A DNA stretch of 64,000 nucleotides from the NCBI GenBank assembly GCA_024364735.1, contig JAGFNQ010004724.1:305096-369095 (forward strand), read 5' to 3'. The position numbers were made by a program, and so were the translations under genes. Below the pieces are notes generated by a model. The model saw nothing but the letters and a program-made list of their open reading frames with translations, made no database searches and was not told the DNA's origin. This DNA comes from Boesenbergia rotunda. Its lineage: Eukaryota; Streptophyta; Magnoliopsida; Zingiberales; Zingiberaceae. Positions 9,271-18,951 of this stretch are shown piece after piece (within the stretch, counting starts at the first letter, position 1; each line of letters starts with the position of its first letter).

Positions 9271-9532
9271 ATTTGGCAACATAGTATTGGGAGGAGGTGA
9301 GATGATAGTACGTTGGGGAAACCAACTCTAATAAGATCAAGTCTACTTGGTCTCTTTAGACTGGTGAAACCAGCCGAGGCTACCGATCCAAGACCCAAGC
9401 TAGTTAGACCAGAAAATGACCTAATTTAATTTGAAAATGAAATTTCATTAAAAGGCTTTGTCAAGGAAAGGGTGGATGATCCCATAAGGCTACGGCCAAA
9501 GAAGGCCTAGTGCCTCGCCAAGACCTGGAAAC
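9271..9532 (+). other. Conserved non-coding block (copy 2)
   Basis: Same ordered segments as 508-780: TAGTATTGGGAGG, GATGATAGTACGTTGGGGAA, ACCAGCCGAGGCTACCGATC, GGCTTTGTCAAGGAAAGGG and CTCGCCAAGACCTGG. Segment order is preserved, with small insertions and deletions only between segments. Confidence 0.8.
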
Positions 9533-9630
9533 CAATTTCTAAAATTCAAATTCAAATTATCTTTTGTCAAATTCGAATCTAACACAAATTTCAATTAAAT
9601 CTTAGATTTAATAATGAAAAATGATTCAAG

Positions 9631-9696
9631 CATCTCACAATACACCTATAAGGCAATCATGCTTGTTGTATTGATACATCTAAAATGGGTGAGATG
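9631..9696 (+). other. Conserved long-range stem, copy 2
   Basis: CATCTCAC (9631-9638) and GTGAGATG (9689-9696) are exact complements, with AATAC/GTATT inside able to add five more pairs. Confidence 0.6.
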
Positions 9697-10139
9697 TTAA
9701 GGACTAATGAATTGAAAAATATTTTTCAAAATTGTTTTTCAAAATTTTTAGAATATTTTCCTAAAAATATATTTTTCAAAATAGAGCTTTAACATAATAA
9801 TGTTTTTATGGAATTCATGCTTGTCTGATTGATTATATATATTACACATTTTTCAAAAAGGTATATTGTTTTCAAAAATTGATTGACTCACGCAATTAGA
9901 CACAAGCCTCTTAGGACAGCACTAAAGTTCCTTAGGGCACTTAGATAGAGTCAAACGGCATTGATGCAGGGGGAGTGCTTTTCATATTTTTCAAACTGCA
10001 CTTTAAAAACATTACTATTATTTGAAAATATCTTTTCGAAAATCATGCTTTAATCGTTATCACTTGTGGCTTTTCGAAAAAGATTTTACCTATTGCAAAA
10101 ATCAAATATTTACCTGTTCTTTTGATTCTGATAAACCCT

Positions 10140-10524
10140 AAAGACACAGAGGAAGGTCCACTTCATAATCTAAAAAGGACTCCTAGGATGTGTCAGATTT
10201 AGGGGGAGTCTGAGTCAAACTTTTTCAAGTCTTAAACTATTTTTTATTATTAGAAAATTCTTTTGATTTGAATCAAACCTTAAGACTCAAAGGAAGAGTA
10301 CTTGTGGTCAACAAGCTTCCCAGGACTGAGTCAAGTTTAGGGGGAGGTCAAATTAAAAGAATTATTCAATTACATGCTTTTAAAATACTAAAAATCTATG
10401 TTTTTCAAAATACCACTTATTAAAATTTGTGTGACTTATGAAATGATTTTGAAATAATAGTTACTTAGGTTGGAAAATTCCCAGGACACTTAGGAAATGT
10501 CCTTGTGGTCAACAAGGTTTCCTA
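10140..10524 (+). repeat. Stem-loop modules (copy 2)
   Basis: Three modules near 10148-10195, 10292-10320 and 10491-10524. Module 2: GGAAG, 4 nt, CTTGT-GGTCA... ACAAG-CTTCC. Module 3: TAGGAAA, 3 nt, CCTTGT-GGTCA-ACAAGG-TTTCCTA. Both inner and outer arms are complementary although their sequences differ; the loop GGTCA is constant. Each module is followed by GTTTAGGGGGAG or GACTGGAAAAG. Confidence 0.7.
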
Positions 10525-11022
10525 GGATGGTGTCAGACTGGAAAAGAAACTCAATCAAGTAAAATATTTTCGAAAAAAAATACTTATGTCTTTCAAAACC
10601 AATATTCTTAATTTTGAAAAAAAAAATATTTTCAAATGTATTGTTAAGTACTTAATTTCTCAAAAAATATACTTATATTTTTTCAAAAAGGGATTTAAAT
10701 AATCTTTTAAAAGTACTTGCACTCCTTACAAATCATCTTTTCAAAGTACTTATATTTTAAACCTAGAGCATTTTTCAAATTTATGCAATTTTTTAAAAAA
10801 CAAAATTGCACTAAGTATTTTCAAAACAAAAATTCAAAGTTTTTTATTGTTGATGCAAGTTTTTTTGATGCATGACAAAGGGGGAGAGAGTGCTTAAGTT
10901 AGAATTTCTTTTCAGTTAGAAAATTTTTTACTCTCCCAAAACCTAAACCTTTTAGTTTTTCTATCCCAAGGATAGTAATTTAGCCCCTTAAACCAATCTA
11001 ACTTAAGTTATTGTCAAACATC

Positions 11023-11036
11023 AAAAAGGGGGAGAT
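11023..11036 (+). promoter_or_regulatory. Polypurine tract of copy 2
   Basis: AAAAAGGGGGAGAT ends immediately before the TG of the 3' LTR. Confidence 0.9.
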
Positions 11037-12609
11037 TGTTGGTGCAAGTTGCATCAATGATGTTCTCCTTTATGTGTTTTAATGTTTGACAATGTACTTA
11101 AGTCAGTAATATGTTGAACAGACAAAGGGGAGCGAAGGAGAAGTAACCTAAGCCTGAGAAAAGTCCTAGTTAAGCTAGGCATGGAAACCCTAAGACCTAG
11201 CGAAGGGCTGCTAGGCTCTGGCGAAGGGCTGCCAGAACGGAAAAGACCTAGCGAAGGACTACTAGGCTCTGGCGAAGGGTTGCCAGAAAGAAAAAACCTA
11301 GCGAAGGGCTGCTAGGCACCTGACGAAGGGCTGTCAGGAAAATAAGTCCTAGCGAAGGGCTGCTAGGCACCTGACGAAGGGTTGTCAGGGGAACAAGTCC
11401 TAGCGAAGGGCTGCTGGGCACCTGACGAAGGGCTGTCAGGGAAACAAGACCTAGCGAAGGGCTGCTAGGCACCAAGCGAAGGGATGCTTGGTATCCAAGA
11501 CCTAGCGAAGGGCGGCTAGGCAAAAGTCCACCCGAAGGACCGGGTGGCAACCGTCTCCTGAAAGGAGTAGGTGAAAGGCGCTTTCTCGGGGGTAAGAGTT
11601 TGCGTCGGTTCGACCTAGGATTGCGTGCCAATCCGAAGTCCAAACCAAGTCCTTAAGCCTAACATTGTATGTATATGTGCTTTGTATTTGTGTATCTTGT
11701 AGGTACCAAGAACCGGAGACAAAGCAAGTTGCTGAAAAAGGCTGTTGGGGGCGCCCGGAGCGTCCGGGGCGCCCCCAGGTAGTACTAAAACATGCAGTTT
11801 CGTGATGCAGTCAAAACAGGTGTCAACCGGGGCGCCCGGAGCGTCCGGGGCGCCCCCAGGCAGTACTATACATGCAGCAAACGTGTGTTTGCAGAACAGG
11901 TGTCAACCGGGGCGCCCGGAGCGTCCGGGGCGCCCTGATTAGTAGCTGTTTTGCTGTTTCGAAGCCAGAACACAGGATAAGCCTCCACGGGGGCACCCGG
12001 GTCATCCGGGGCGCCCTGGTCAAAGTCCTTATCACCTGCGGCGAAGTAGGCGTGAAGATAAAAGTTGACCGAGTCTTCCGGGGCGCCCCCGTCGACCAGG
12101 GCGCCCCCAGGAGGGCTATAAAAGGGGCTTCGACCCCTCTTCTTCCAAAAACACTTTCCAACTTCGAATCTGTTCATTCCGACTGACGACAACGCGCTAA
12201 AGACGAGGCTCTGCGACCGGGAGGCTCCAGGAGGAAGTGCGCGGCACTTCGGAGGTCCAGATCGGCCGAGCTTCACATTTTTGCTTGGTTTGCAATTAAT
12301 TACAGTATTTATTTTTCTTTATTATTGCTTGTAATATTGCACTGTAAGTCGGGTTTCTCCGCCTCCGGAAATTCCGGAAAGGAGACTATTAGTGGACTCA
12401 ACGCCGAGTACATAGGCCTTGGACGTACTGACCCTGGGGGGTTGGGAACCAAGTAAATAAACCTGTCGTGTCCCCTGTTTTGCTTTCTTTTATTTTATCT
12501 TTATGTTTCCGCTGCACTAACGCTCTGAGTCCAGAAGTCTTACGAAATATTTACGAAAGTTTTCACGATCGATATTCACCCCCCCTCTATCGACGGCACC
12601 GGTCCTACA
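11037..12609 (+). repeat. 3' LTR of copy 2
   Basis: 1573 bp, about 99.7% identical by eye to the 5' LTR at 5243-6816. It has the same hairpin array (about 11195-11547), TATA box (12117-12123) and ends; the C run has 7 instead of 8 bases. Followed directly by TTTGG. Confidence 0.95.
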
Positions 12610-12614
12610 TTTGG
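12610..12614. other. Target-site duplication TTTGG (right of copy 2)
   Basis: Matches 5238-5242; the sequence then continues the element A reading frame (TACCTTGCACACATTCC). Confidence 0.95.
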
Positions 12615-14598
12615 TACCTTGCACACATTCCTATAGAAAATAGGATATCAGGTCTACTAGCGGTTAAGTAAAGTAGACTACCAATCATGCTTCGGTATAG
12701 CTTAAGGTCTACAGGATCACCTTCAAGATCATTGTCAATTTTGACATTGGCAGCCATTGGGGTACTTAAGCTTTTGGCGTTATCCATTTTGAACTTATTT
12801 ATTAGCTCTTTAGCATACTTGGATTGGTGAACATAATTACCATCTCTAGTTTGTTTAATTTGCAATCCTAAGAAGAAGTTAAGCTCACCTACCAAGCTCA
12901 TTTCGAATTCATTTTCTATTATTTTTACAAATTCTTTTAGAAAGTTTGAATTGGTGAATCCGAAAATTATATCGTCAACATAAATCTGGGCAATAAAGAT
13001 ATCATTTTCTAAGGTTTTAACAAAAAGGGTGGAGTCGATTTGACCTTGGTTAAATTCCTTAGAAATTAGGTAAGTTGATAAATGTTCAAACCATACCCTA
13101 GGGGCTTGTTTTAACCCATAAAGTGCTTTTTTAAGTTTGAAAACATAGTCAGGTTTTTCTAGGTCCTCAAATCTTGGGGGTTGTCCTACATACACTTCTT
13201 CTTTGATAAACCCATTCAAAAAGGAAGACTTAACATCCATTTGATAAAGCTTGAACCCTCTATGGGCTGCAAATGCTAACAACATTCTAATTGACTCAAG
13301 TTTGGCTACTGGGGCATAGGTTTCATCATAGTCTAATCCTTCGACTTGACTGAACCCTTTAGCTACTAAGCAGACTTTATTTCTAACTATTTTCCCTTGG
13401 TCATTTAGTTTATTCCTAAACACCCACTTAGTATCTATAATAGACATGCCCTCAGGTTTAGGTACTAGTTCACAAACTTAGTTTCTTTCAAATTGGGCTA
13501 ACTCCTCTTGCATAACTATGATCCAATCAGGGTCAGGTAGGGCTTCCTCTATAGTCATAGGTTCAATTTTTGAAATTAGTGCAATCTGACTAAGATTTCT
13601 ATAGGAAGACCTAGTTCTGACTCCTAAGGTTGGATCACCCATAATTTGATCAGAAGGGTGACTGAGTCTGGGTTTCTTGGTTCTTCTAGAACTTGGTTCA
13701 GCCTCAGGTCCGGCTGGATGGTTCGGTTCAGTGTTTCGTTCAACTACTTGGGTTGGTTCAGTTATTGGTTCAGTTGACGCAGTAGTTGGTTCAAGAATTA
13801 GTTCATTTAGAGGTTCAATTAGTGGTTCAATTGATGGTTCAATTGTTTGTTCATTGTCTTCCTGATCAATATTTGATTGGTTCAGGTTTTGATTACCAGT
13901 TTTTGGTTCAGTTTCCTCATCAAAAATTAAGTTAGTAGTCTCTTCAATTCTGTGGGTTTATTTATTATAAACCCTGTAGGCCCTACTAGTTGTTGAATAT
14001 CCTAAGAAGATTCTTGGGGTTGGCTTAGACTGAAACTTACCTAGGTAGTCCTTAGTGTTCAAAATATGGACTTTGCACCCAAAGACCCTTAGGTAATATA
14101 GGTAAGGCAGTCTATGATAATATAGTTCATAAGGAGTTTTATTATGCCTTTTGTTAATTAGTACTCTATTTTGAATATAGCAAGCCGTACTTATTACTTC
14201 TGCCCAAAATTGGTTAGCTAGGTTAAATTCATTGAGCATGGTCCTAGCGGCTTCCTGAAGGGTTCTATTTTTTCTTTCTACTATCCCATTTTGTTGGGGG
14301 GGGGGGGTTCTAGGACAGGAAAATTCATAAATATATCTATTTATTTTGCAAAATTCCTTAAATCTTTGATTCTCAAACTCTCCCCCGTGATCACTCCTAA
14401 GTCTTTTGATTTTGGTATCATTTTGATTTTCAATTATTTTGCATAAGTCAATAAATAGGTTTAGGGTTTCATCTTTAGTTTTTATGAACCTAACCCAGGT
14501 AAACCTAGAGTAATCATCGATAATTACTAAGCAGTACCGATTCCCGCATAGTGACTTGACTCCATGTGAATCAAATAGGTCAAGGTGCAGGAGCTCAA
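12615..14598 (-). pseudogene. Element A: reverse transcriptase, linker and integrase part
   Basis: On the minus strand: integrase core with LLHLDLFDSHG, IIDDYSRFTW, RSDHGGEFEN and the QQNGIVERKNRT segment (about 14590-14240), then FWAEVISTACYIQNRVLI and RVFGCKVHILNT (14239-13958), a variable linker, and reverse transcriptase with DTKWVFRNKLNDQGK, YQMDVKSSFLNG, ALYGLKQAPR and the catalytic IYVDDIIFG (about 13450-12615). Damage: a C12 run (plus-strand G, about 14287-14298) shifts frame just before QQNG, and TAA at 13480-13478 replaces the Gln of FERNQV. The left end is the copy 2 target site; the right end is the element B target site. It cannot yield a full polyprotein. Confidence 0.88.
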
Positions 14599-15044
14599 TG
14601 TTAGAATTTTAGGGTCATAATTGTAAATTATAAATGTTGTATATCATCAATTAAATAAGTCAAAAATATTGTGATCTAAATTTTGGAATTAAGTAATTTG
14701 ACGGAAGGGCTTAATTGTTATGAATAAAATATTGTGGATACCATGTGCTAATTCTAATTTGTTGAGGGGCCAAATTAGAAAAAGACAACCTTTGGATTCT
14801 ATAAATAGGAGGTTATGGTCCCAGTTTGCAGACGATGTTTTTGTTTTGTTTCCCATTGACAAAACTCTTCGGAAACCTAAGGAAATCTGCAGATTGAAGA
14901 TCATCTCCGAGGATCGATTGCAAGCAATAGATTCCGGTACGCTTCCGCGACTTTGGTTAATTGTCAAGTTTATTATTTTTTAAGAGTTGAATAGAGATTA
15001 AGATTGTTCATCAAGAGCTCTCGACTTAAGATTTATTTTCTACA
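14599..15044 (+). repeat. 5' LTR of element B
   Basis: 446 bp, TGTTAGAATTTTAGGG...TTTATTTTCTACA, with TATAAATAG at 14800-14808 as a likely core promoter. Preceded by CTCAA. Confidence 0.95.
14800..14808 (+). promoter_or_regulatory. TATA box, element B 5' LTR
   Basis: TTCTATAAATAGGAGG; repeated at 27761-27769 in the 3' LTR. Confidence 0.75.
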
Positions 15045-15046
15045 AT

Positions 15047-15058
15047 TGGTATCAGAGC
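15047..15058 (+). promoter_or_regulatory. Primer-binding site, element B
   Basis: TGGTATCAGAGC two bases after the LTR; methionine-tRNA type. Confidence 0.93.
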
Positions 15059-15873
15059 AATCTATTTCCAATTCTTAAGAGATAATTTTAATGTTTTGAT
15101 TATTGGCATCGAAAGAATTATCAAGTTTAATTCTTTTTTAAAGTTTTTTAAATTTCCAATTCGGTTTCCTTTTAAAATTGGGAAAATTTGATTGTATGGA
15201 TTTTTTTTGGGCTGCCAAAATAAGGATGACTCGCTGTTAGAAATTACCACTGAAAAAAAAAACAAAACCCAATAGTTTTCCGGCAGATTGTGGGTTGGCT
15301 GTCGTCGTTTGGCGATGATTCAATCGAAAGGGACGACAGCAACGACAAATCTCGTTTTCGGAAACATTCGTCGATTTTGGGAGAAGATGAACAGTGGCGA
15401 TGTGGCGTTGATTGGTAGTGCTTCGGTCATTCGAAGCGGTGGCAACGGCATGCGGCGATTAAATTCCTTTCCTGCATGCATCCATTTCTTGTTTTCATCC
15501 AATCCAATTAACTGCTTCGATTAAATTTCCTGCATGCATTCATTTCTGCAAACTGAAGCGTTATTATTTCCTCAATTAATTGCCACATGCAATTAATTCG
15601 GTTTTAATTGCATGCGGCAACGGTTTTGCAATTCTAATTGCATGCCGCATGCAATTAATTCGGTTTGGAGGACAATGAACAGACAGGTGGTTTCGTTTTT
15701 CGAAACCGCAAGCCACGATTTAAATGTTTAATTCGAAACGCATGCAGCATTTTAAATTAAACATTTATTATATATAGCAACTTGAGGAAATGGACCGCAA
15801 GCCACGATTGGGTGTTTTATTCTTTAAATGTTTAATTCGAAACGCATGCAGCGTTTTAAATTAAACATTTATT

Positions 15874-15884
<11 letters not shown>
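15059..15884 (+). other. Leader region of element B, first part
   Basis: About 0.8 kb between PBS and the nested element, with no supported coding sequence. It contains repeated GCATGC/ATGCAATTAATTCGGTTT motifs (about 15530-15665) and a direct repeat: about 15703-15770 (AACCGCAAGCCACGATT... TTAAACATTTATT) recurs at about 15793-15872. Confidence 0.7.

Positions 15885-15925
<41 letters not shown>
15872..15925. repeat. (TAT)n/(TA)n microsatellite left of the Mutator-like element
   Basis: ATTATT repeats pass into about 20 TA units and end at the first base of the left inverted repeat. A second TA run (22086-22127) flanks the other end. Confidence 0.95.
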
Positions 15926-15932
<7 letters not shown>

Positions 15933-16179
15933 CTGTTCAGCTGCGGACGCTCTGTGCGGATGCGCTGCGGACCTCGCCGACGTGGCTGCTGCGTGGACAA
16001 AGAAAACCAAAAACAAATACGCAGCGAACCGTGCCATTCACCGCCTCCTCTCTCGCACCCGCACGACCCCCTCTCTCGCCAACCCTGATCGCTACCTCTC
16101 TCGTGCCCTGCGTGCCGTGGTCCGGCGATCCCCCACCGCGTCGGAGTGGTCCGTCTCGCGCCTGCCCCTCGCGACCACA
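15926..16179 (+). repeat. Left terminal inverted repeat
   Basis: Pairs with 22085-21832. GC-rich, containing CGGATGCGCTGCGGACC, GGACAAAGAAAACC and CCGCGTCGGAGTGGTCC. Mismatches to the right copy include C/T near 15944, C/T near 16040 and A/G near 16058. Similarity resumes further in: a CCTCCT...CGAAGCAGGTA segment near 16385-16415 matches the reverse complement of about 21415-21450. Confidence 0.9.
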
Positions 16180-17004
16180 ACGATCTTTCTCGCAGTTCTC
16201 TTTCCCTCTTTCCCGCAGCGAACCGTCGCCCTTGCCCTCGCGTCCCGCAGCCCGTGAGCTCGTGCCGACGCCTTCCCATCCCTCGGCACTGCGCGTGGAT
16301 CCTGCGAGCGGAAACCCTAGGCGAAACAAAAGGATCCCTCCCGCCGGCAGAAACCCTAGAGCTCGTGCCTTTGCCTCCCGCCTCCTCCCCTCCTCCTCCA
16401 CTCTCCGAAGCAGGTATCATTTTTGTGTTTTTTCTGTAATTTCCTCGTCGCCAAAGCCCTTTTGTTCCTCCGATCGCCTGAGAAGCAAAGAGACTTTAAA
16501 AGGGATCCCTTTAACCAAAGAGACTTTTGTAAGATCCCTTTTGTTCCTCCGATCCCTTTAACCTTTCTTCAGTTCTATATTTCATTTGATTATATGACTT
16601 TAAAAAAAAGCCTTTTTCATTTGATACGGAAGAAGCAAAGAGACTTCTGTGCTTGTATTCCTAATTTCTAGAAAGTTAGGGATGTATTCTGATGTAGATC
16701 TAATTCTAAATGATAATATAGATGATATTTGAGCTCCATAAATTTTGAAGCCATCTAAGTATCTGATTTATCAGCCATCTGAAAGTTGTGCTACTTTGTA
16801 GTGCATGTTCAATGTGTGTTCTTGAGCTCTCATATATTAACAGCAATTGGCTGTGGAGAGGATTTATACAATGGTTGTTAAACAACTATGATAGCAAATT
16901 GTAATGTCATTGTTGACAATGTACCTGGAATTTCACTCACTGTAACTTTTGAGATTGCACATTTCAAAAGTTCCTAAGTTTCATAAAATTATATTATTTT
17001 ATAG
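16180..17004. other. Left interior of the Mutator-like element
   Basis: Contains AAACCCTAG telo-box-like motifs (16309 and 16350), a probable first-exon/donor junction GAAGCAG|GTATC (about 16410), repeated 'AGCAAAGAGACTT' segments (16485-16660), then AT-rich intron-like DNA. Near 16880-16955 a degenerate copy of the STT3 exon is recognisable (ATTGTTGACAATGTACCTGGAA). Confidence 0.6.
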
Positions 17005-17184
17005 GTAGCATCTTGGTGGGACTATGGTTATCAGACCACTGCGATGGCAAATCGTACTGTCATTGTTGACAATAATACCTGGAATAACACTCACATTGCC
17101 ACTGTTGGTACTGCTATGTCTTCACCTGAGAAGCCAGCTTGGGAAATCTTCAATTCCCTAGATGTCAAATATGTTCTCGTTGTT
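17005..17184 (+). pseudogene. Captured exon of STT3 (oligosaccharyltransferase catalytic subunit)
   Basis: After the acceptor-like TTTTATAG, the frame reads VASWWDYGYQTTAMANR, then TVIVDNNTWNNTHIATV and MSSPEKPAWEIFNSLDVKYVLVV, 60 residues. The WWDYG motif is the signature of STT3, the membrane enzyme that transfers the lipid-linked glycan to Asn-X-Ser/Thr in the ER; the rest matches my recollection of plant STT3. The full protein exceeds 700 residues, so this is a single-exon piece. It diverges after LVV and runs into a TAA at 17197. No flanking STT3 exons are seen. The part is well preserved, indicating recent capture; function as an enzyme is excluded. Confidence 0.85.
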
Positions 17185-17199
17185 CTTGTTTTCCCTTAA

Positions 17200-18537
17200 T
17201 TGGCAATGTAGTCCCTTGATTGGCCTCTAGTTGTGCCTTGGTTCTACAACAACTCAGAGTCTAGTTCCATGTAGTGCTTTTACAAACTCCGTTTCTCCTA
17301 TATTTCTCAAACTCATACTATGCTGCTCTACAATTTGCAATTTTCTTCTTTGTGGCGTCTCAAGATTTATGTAATATTTATCATCGCAAAGAGATCTTTG
17401 TTAAATTGTCTCAATTATTTCAAACTATTTTTATTGATCTTGTTTCAATAAGTATTTAGCAAAATTAGCTAGTAAAATTCTAACTTGTTATCCACCTCTC
17501 GTGTTCAAGTTGATGCTCCTGTTATGTATATTTATTTTGTACTTCTATCCTTGTGGATAACCAAGATTTGTAGTCAAAAGTTGGTATCAATAAAGTCAAT
17601 GCATAGATTCTGCATTGGTATGGGAGATTGGATTCATCATAATTGACTCATAAATCGTAAGTGCTCTTTTAATTGGAATTTTAAAAATTTATAATTAGAC
17701 ATACATCAAGATTGATCAAAGTGGTTTATTGCCCGTGCTTTATTAATTGTTATTTTTTGGATATAAGCAGTATTTGTTTGTTCTCAGGAAAATTGCAAGT
17801 TGGTGTTTCCTTTTATTAAAAATGGTAAGTTGTTCATTTTAAGTTCTAATATTATGGTTATATATAATTATTAATGTTGTTTTTAATGTAGGGAAAAACT
17901 TATGTCAGGAAACTTATGTTGTATTCTCGTTCTGCGGTTTTGCTTTGTAATAGCAGGTATTTGCTATTACAATTCTGTGACTTCAGCGATTTTGTGCAAT
18001 TTCAATGTCATTCTGTGATTATTCTGTTCTGTCAATAGCAGGTATTTGCTACAATTCTCGTTCATTATTTTGCTTTGTAATAATAGCTTATGTTCTGTCA
18101 TGTGGCTCTTGGAATAATGATAAAACATTATGTAGTATTCTTAATACTCCTCTTTAGGTTGCCTTGGCAACTGAATCTTCGTTATTTCCATTTGTATAGT
18201 GATCCATTATATACTTTTCATCACTATATTCTTTTATATCTGTTTTAAAAATTATTATCAATAACACAATCTTAAATAACTCATTAAATTCATATTCTGA
18301 CATGCAAGGAATTTTTATGATCTCTTGTTGCTCTAGTTTCTAATCTATAAATTTGCATGAGATTATATATTTTACACGACAAGAATCATTGTTAAGAAAG
18401 AGAGCATTTGTCACAAATAACTGATATTTTGATTTTATGGTGGATTTATCTATTGTCATTTGGGTTAATGAGTCTTACAAGATTCTGATCAGTAATTTTG
18501 GTTGTGCTGTATGATTGCCTTGTGTATTTTGGTTTTG
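17200..18537. other. Interior of the Mutator-like element between captured fragments
   Basis: AT-rich, intron-like, with no supported reading frame. Two local duplications of ATAGCAGGTATTTGCTA (about 17951 and 18039), each followed by TTTTGCTTTGTAATA-like sequence, suggest internal tandem duplication. Confidence 0.5.
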
Positions 18538-18951
18538 AACCTCAGCTCTCCCATAAGTGGCCTTTCTCAAATATGGTATCTACCACCCAGCAGTTCAGGC
18601 TCCCCAAGTGTCCACCAGAAGAGAAGCCTAGGAAACATGTCTTTAATAATCATTCATCTTCAAGATTTGCCCCCAAATGTAAGAGTTGCCTATCCGAAAC
18701 AACAATTTCTTGGTGGTCAAATTGGCCCTAGTAACTTTGTAGGTCATCCTGGCAGCTTGTAAGATATGTTCAGACTTTTGGTGCAAGTTCTCTATTGTTC
18801 TATCAACTCTGCTTTTTCATTTATTGGTGACCTTGTGGTATCTTTGATTGGTTTCATCAGGAATACTCCATGGCCCACTAAACTGACTGCTCAACTAACT
18901 ATCTTTTATGCTGGTCATGTGAATGTGTATGATGATGTTTCATCAGACAAG
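18538..18951 (+). pseudogene. Captured TIFY/JAZ-type gene fragment
   Basis: Two informative pieces. At 18538-18660 one frame reads PQLSHKWPFSNMVSTTQQF and then PPEEKPRKHVF, resembling the 'WSFSNKVSA..QF' N-terminal region of JAZ3/TIFY6-type proteins. At 18861-18951, between an acceptor (TTTCATCAG) and a donor (AAG|GTTAGT), the exon reads NTPWPTKLTAQLTIFYAGHV and NVYDDVSSDK: a complete TIFY (ZIM) motif. TIFY proteins of the JAZ class are jasmonate-signalling repressors, and the TIFY motif mediates dimerisation and NINJA binding. Between the pieces the frame is broken (stop at 18729; QQFLGGQIGPSNF in another frame). No Jas domain is visible. Retained splice signals imply capture of genomic DNA, not cDNA. 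Confidence 0.82.

Larger units (their letters stand above)
8991..11022 (+). other. Non-coding 3' internal region of copy 2
   Basis: No supported reading frame in 2 kb. Colinear with 241-2590 of copy 1: GTCAAAGTGGGTTGACATATTC (near 9055), conserved block 9271-9532, stem 9631-9696, stem-loop modules 10140-10524, then TTTTCAAAA-rich filler and a TATCCCAAGGATA inverted repeat (near 10962) before the polypurine tract. Confidence 0.8.
5243..12609 (+). mobile_element. Complete non-autonomous LTR retrotransposon (copy 2)
   Basis: 7367 bp, bounded by LTRs of 1574 and 1573 bp and a perfect 5-bp target duplication. A methionine-tRNA-type PBS (6819) and a polypurine tract (11023) are in place. The 4.2-kb interior has one long frame (6922-7863, two CCHC knuckles) and about 3.2 kb of non-coding sequence. 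There is no protease, integrase, reverse transcriptase or RNase H. By eye the LTRs differ at five bases plus one C in a homopolymer, so insertion is recent: roughly 0.1 million years if the often-used 1.3e-8 per site per year applies. It would need enzymes from an autonomous relative, most simply a SIRE-like element with similar LTR parts. Confidence 0.93.

Noticed and set aside
15887..16561. ORFs of 154-177 codons at the left TIR and up to 237 codons at the right TIR (21361-22074)
   Set aside because: They arise from GC-rich inverted repeat and minisatellite sequence; Arg/Ser-rich low-complexity translations open on both strands.
18861..18951. Functional JAZ gene
   Set aside because: No Jas domain, broken frames between exon pieces, and location inside a transposon with inverted repeats.
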